Shown: positions 17,280 to 19,768 of the stretch, piece by piece | How positions within the stretch are numbered: position 1 is the stretch's first letter | How the letters are laid out: each line of letters begins with the position of its first letter | Source: JAGMES01 sp023128035 | Lineage (GTDB): Bacteria > Bacillota > Halanaerobiia > DY22613 | Assembly: GCA_030627905.1 (NCBI GenBank) | Contig: DAOVRZ010000108.1 | Location: forward strand, 1 to 19,768 | DNA: 19,768 nt | Direction of reading: 5' to 3' | Notes under the pieces: model-generated | What the model saw: only the letters and a program-made list of their open reading frames with translations | Database searches by the model: none | What the model was told of the DNA's origin: nothing | Program-made: the position numbers and the translations under genes

Positions 17280-17321
17280 ATTATATCACATTTTTTAATT
17301 CTGTAAAGGAGGAGTTTTCAA

Positions 17322-18200
17322 ATGACAGATCGTTATAAACTGAATAAAAACTTAGCTCAAATGCTAAAAAATGGGGTAATTATGGATGTAACCAATCCCG
17401 AACAAGCGGTGATTGCAGAAAAAGCAGGCGCGACTGCTGTAATGGCTTTAGAGAGGGTTCCAGCAGATATCAGAAAAGATGGCGGTGTTGCAAGAATGTC
17501 TGATCCAAAAATGATTGAAGATATCATGAAAGCCGTCTCCATTCCAGTTATGGCAAAAGTACGAATTGGTCACTTTGTAGAAGCACAAATTCTAGAAGCT
17601 CTCGGAGCAGATTACATAGATGAAAGTGAAGTTTTGACCCCTGCAGATGAAATCAATCACATTGATAAAACCGCTTTTAAAATCCCATTTGTTTGCGGTG
17701 CACGTAATTTAGGCGAAGCTCTACGTCGTATTGGTGAAGGAGCCTCTATGATTAGAACTAAGGGTGAGGCTGGTACTGGTAATGTTGTAGAAGCTGTTCG
17801 GCACATACGCACCATTAACAGTGAAATTCGCCGTCTGACAACTATGACAAAAGATGAACTGATGGCTGCCACAAAAGAATTGCAAGCACCATACCATCTC
17901 ATTGAATATGTAGCAAAAAACGGTAAGCTACCAGTAGTTAATTTTGCAGCAGGTGGAATTGCCACTCCTGCTGATGCTGCTTTAATGATGCAATTAGGAG
18001 TAGATGGTGTTTTTGTAGGGTCTGGAATTTTTAAATCCGGTGATCCTGCAAAACGTGCTCGTGCTATCGTTTTAGCAGTAACCCATTATTCTGACCCCGC
18101 TACCCTTTTAGAAATCTCAAAAGATTTAGGTGAACCAATGGTTGGCATCAATATAGATACATTAGATGCCAAAGACAGATTAGCTAAAAGAGGCTGGTAA
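17322..18200 (+). CDS. pdxS: Pyridoxal 5'-phosphate synthase subunit PdxS
   Basis: A 292-residue protein of standard family length. It condenses ribose 5-phosphate (or ribulose 5-phosphate), glyceraldehyde 3-phosphate and ammonia into pyridoxal 5'-phosphate in the cytoplasm, with ammonia supplied by PdxT. Conserved features of the (beta/alpha)8 barrel are visible: MDVTN with Asp22, ALERVPADIR, the PVMAKVRIGH motif with the Schiff-base Lys79, and RTKGEAGTGN with Lys147, the second catalytic lysine. NFAAGGIATPADAA and VFVGSGIFKS form the phosphate-binding end. The start is fixed by AAAGGAGGAG upstream. It is the first gene of a two-gene operon and diverges from its presumed regulator. The sequence looks complete and functional. 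Confidence 0.98.
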   Translation: MTDRYKLNKNLAQMLKNGVIMDVTNPEQAVIAEKAGATAVMALERVPADIRKDGGVARMSDPKMIEDIMKAVSIPVMAKVRIGHFVEAQILEALGADYIDESEVLTPADEINHIDKTAFKIPFVCGARNLGEALRRIGEGASMIRTKGEAGTGNVVEAVRHIRTINSEIRRLTTMTKDELMAATKELQAPYHLIEYVAKNGKLPVVNFAAGGIATPADAALMMQLGVDGVFVGSGIFKSGDPAKRARAIVLAVTHYSDPATLLEISKDLGEPMVGINIDTLDAKDRLAKRGW

Positions 18201-18201
18201 T

Positions 18202-18771
18202 ATGTTAAGAATAGGAATATTGTCTCTTCAAGGAGGAGTTGAAGAGCATGAATCTCATCTAAAAAAATTGTGTGTAGAAACATTCCGTATAAAAAAACCA
18301 GGTCAACTAGCAAATTGTCAAGGTTTAATCTTACCAGGTGGAGAAAGTACCGCTATTGGCAAAACACTCATTGAAACATCTTTACATCAAGAAATAATTA
18401 ATTATGCAAATAAAGGAATGCCTATTTGGGGCACATGTGCTGGGATGATTCTTCTATCCAAAGAGATTGAAAATCAAAAAGAATCTTACCTTAAACTTCT
18501 TGATGTTACCATCTGTCGCAATGGTTTTGGTCGTCAACTTGATAGTTTTACTGCTGAAGCGTTGATCCCAGAAGTCTCAAATGAACCTATTCCACTGATC
18601 TTTATCCGTGCTCCATATGTAAAAAATATTGGGCGAGATGTACAGACTCTTTTGCAATGGGATAATAAAATTGTAGCAGTACAGCAAGACTCGATTCTAG
18701 GAACTTCTTTTCATCCAGAACTAACAGATGATCTTCGATTCCACCAATATTTTTTGCAAATGGTTAAATAA
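18202..18771 (+). CDS. pdxT: Pyridoxal 5'-phosphate synthase glutaminase subunit PdxT
   Basis: A 189-residue class I glutaminase that hydrolyses glutamine and channels ammonia to PdxS. The triad is visible: Cys79 in PIWGTCAGM, His171 and Glu173 in FHPEL. LPGGEST (44-50) forms the oxyanion region, and NGFGRQLDSF and FIRAPYV are family signatures. The start codon follows the pdxS stop after one base and the ribosome binding site GAGG lies inside pdxS, so translation is coupled. Near the N-terminus it reads LQGGVEEH where many relatives have LQGAVREH, a mild change. The stop codon overlaps the first bases of a 30-bp palindrome. Confidence 0.97.
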   Translation: MLRIGILSLQGGVEEHESHLKKLCVETFRIKKPGQLANCQGLILPGGESTAIGKTLIETSLHQEIINYANKGMPIWGTCAGMILLSKEIENQKESYLKLLDVTICRNGFGRQLDSFTAEALIPEVSNEPIPLIFIRAPYVKNIGRDVQTLLQWDNKIVAVQQDSILGTSFHPELTDDLRFHQYFLQMVK

Positions 18772-18799
18772 TATATTTAGCTTATAAGCTAAATATATT
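18770..18799. repeat. Perfect 30-bp palindrome at the end of pdxT
   Basis: AATATATTTAGCTTA followed directly by TAAGCTAAATATATT, with no central spacer. It overlaps the last two bases of the pdxT stop codon. No T-tract follows, so it is not a standard terminator; it could be a cruciform or protein-binding site, or an mRNA-stabilising hairpin. Confidence 0.8.
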
Positions 18800-18801
18800 C
18801 A

Positions 18802-18917
18802 GTTTAACAACTTTCGGAAGGGGATTTATACCCCCACCGAAAGCTAACTTATTTGAGAATAGCTACCCCACTTGTAGAAGATGGAGGACTTATGCCTTCC
18901 GAAATTGTTGTTAAAAC
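18802..18917. repeat. 116-nt inverted-repeat element, possible small mobile element or structured RNA
   Basis: The left arm GTTTAACAACTTTCGGAAGG (18802-18821) pairs with the right arm at 18895-18917 through a perfect 10-bp block (TTTCGGAAGG/CCTTCCGAAA), a 6-bp block (AACAAC/GTTGTT) and GTTT/AAAC, with small bulges. A second, competing hairpin exists inside: CTTTCGG (18811-18817) with CCGAAAG (18837-18843), enclosing GGGG...CCCC. AGCTA...TAGCT (18842-18864) forms a further arm. No open reading frame is present. It may be a miniature transposable element or a folded 3' UTR. Confidence 0.6.
18866..18893 (+). repeat. Copy 2 of the interspersed hairpin motif
   Basis: CCCCACTTGTAGAAG followed by ATGGAGGACTTAT, inside the 116-nt inverted-repeat element. 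It matches 3014-3040 at 23 of 27 positions with one gap. The hairpin is less perfect than in copy 1, as expected if this copy has drifted. Confidence 0.5.
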
Positions 18918-18936
18918 TATATTTCATAAATTAATT

Positions 18937-18979
18937 AAAGCTATATCTCGTATGTAAACATTAGAGGTATAGCTTTTTT
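18937..18979 (+). terminator. Rho-independent terminator of pdxST
   Basis: AAAGCTATATCTC (18937-18949) pairs with GAGGTATAGCTTT (18964-18976) over 13 bp including one T-G pair, with a 14-nt loop. TTTTTT follows at 18974-18979. It lies 165 nt beyond pdxT, after the inverted-repeat element, consistent with that element having been inserted between gene and terminator. Confidence 0.88.
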
Positions 18980-19044
18980 GATTAATGAAAAAGGTTTTTT
19001 CATCTTTGCCCCGAAATAGATGTTAAAAAGGAGGTTTAATTTTA

Positions 19045-19650
19045 ATGAAAAATATAACTATACTTATCTTCGCATTTTTGCTCTGCTTCAATGCTATAGG
19101 TTTAGCTAAAGAATATCAAATTCCTGATAATTTTAATCAGCTAATTGATTTAACCTATGAAACAATCTACCGTTCTTTAAAAGTAGATGATAACCTTTTT
19201 TATGATGTGTATCTTTTTGACGAATACTGTATGGCCTTATCTGCCCTCGCTCGTACTGAGATCGGTGAACTGTCTTTACATGAGATGAAAGAGTATTTTC
19301 AAAAAAGCCTTAAAAAATATGATTCAGCGAATAATTTTTTACTTCTTATAATGGTTCAGGATTTAAAAAATACTATTGATCTATCTGATTTTCCTTCTCA
19401 AGTAGAAATTCAGAATTCACAGGGAGAATCCCTAACTGGAACAGCACTAGAAAACTATAATCCAGTCTTTATCCTTAATTTTCCCAAAGAAAAAGTTAAT
19501 AACCTTTTAAGTCAAGATCAAAATATAACAATTCAAATCAAAACAGCAGATGGCCCACTCGGTAAAGTTATCTTCAACCGTAATTATGAAAAACAAATTC
19601 CAGAAAAAATTCGAGAACTTTTACAAATTTTGTTACTACTCACCTACTAA
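19045..19650 (+). CDS. Secreted protein of unknown family
   Basis: A 201-residue protein starting at ATG 19045 with AAAGGAGG 10 nt upstream. Residues 1-21 are a signal peptide (MKN, hydrophobic core, cleavage near GLA-KE). The mature part opens with a helical, Tyr- and Asp-rich region (DLTYETIYRSL...YDVYLFDEYCMALSALAR), continues with a probably beta-rich middle (QVEIQNSQGESLTG, ITIQIKTADGPLGKVIFN) and ends in a short hydrophobic Leu-rich tail (LLQILLLLTY). Only one Cys (in EYC) remains after cleavage. I recognise no family and see no catalytic or lipobox motif. It sits after the pdxST terminator and so has its own promoter, which I could not identify. A real gene is supported by the ribosome binding site, signal peptide and length. 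Confidence 0.8.
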   Translation: MKNITILIFAFLLCFNAIGLAKEYQIPDNFNQLIDLTYETIYRSLKVDDNLFYDVYLFDEYCMALSALARTEIGELSLHEMKEYFQKSLKKYDSANNFLLLIMVQDLKNTIDLSDFPSQVEIQNSQGESLTGTALENYNPVFILNFPKEKVNNLLSQDQNITIQIKTADGPLGKVIFNRNYEKQIPEKIRELLQILLLLTY

Positions 19651-19710
19651 CATTTTACTAAAAAATATTTGGTAAATAATGTGGATTATTTAGCAATGCA
19701 TAAAAGGATT

Positions 19711-19741
19711 TTAGTAATTTATGTAGAATGTACATTACTAA
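19711..19741. promoter_or_regulatory. Inverted repeat upstream of a gene beyond the right edge
   Basis: TTAGTAAT (19711-19718) and ATTACTAA (19734-19741) are perfect inverted copies, with ATGTA/TACAT nested inside. A ribosome binding site, TTTGAGGTGA (19753-19762), follows at the window edge. The arrangement suits an operator or leader hairpin for the next plus-strand gene. Confidence 0.4.
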
Positions 19742-19768
19742 GATCTGGAATTTTTGAGGTGACATATA

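Noticed and set aside
17357..18313. Minus-strand open frames over pdxS and pdxT
   Set aside because: They are shadows of strongly conserved plus-strand genes.

Overview
The window is AT-rich and reads as a low-GC Gram-positive bacterium (Bacillota), probably an anaerobic spore-former. The evidence is strong GGAGG-type ribosome binding sites, the PdxS/PdxT route to vitamin B6 with a divergent MocR-type regulator, a lipoprotein signal peptide with no sign of an outer-membrane system, and a DUF1657 gene behind a promoter resembling those read by the forespore sigma factor SigG. I cannot name the genus; a Clostridia or Halanaerobiia-like background is a guess.

Left part (1-15034) is almost all secreted or surface protein. 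On the minus strand a gene running off the left edge encodes a signal peptide, a long poly-glycine (GGX) region and Ig/fibronectin-like domains. Divergent from it, on the plus strand, is a secreted NHL-repeat beta-propeller protein. Then a two-gene minus-strand operon holds a giant secreted protein of about 3516 residues and, 12 nt downstream, a 448-residue lipoprotein with fibronectin-like domains. The giant protein has a regular architecture: a block of about 865 residues (host domain, two PKD, host domain, one PKD) occurs three times, followed by a truncated fourth copy, then a DNRLRE-like domain and about five fibronectin type III-like domains.

Middle part (15035-17321): a roughly 300-nt leader upstream of the giant gene, a strong terminator, a small DUF1657 gene with a SigG-like promoter, and a PdxR-type regulator (GntR helix-turn-helix fused to an aminotransferase-like domain).

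Right part (17322-19768): pdxS and pdxT, nearly overlapping, diverge from the regulator across an intergenic region with four ATACAATT boxes and a perfect 16-bp palindrome, a likely PdxR operator. Downstream of pdxT lie a perfect 30-bp palindrome, a 116-nt inverted-repeat element and a rho-independent terminator. A secreted 201-residue protein of unknown family follows, and a ribosome binding site at the right edge suggests another gene just outside.

The best candidates for undescribed biology are the nested super-repeat of the giant protein, where an approximately 190-residue nidogen-like domain appears inserted into an Ig-like host domain in six of seven copies, the poly-glycine surface protein, and a short repeated element found at both 3.0 kb and 18.9 kb.
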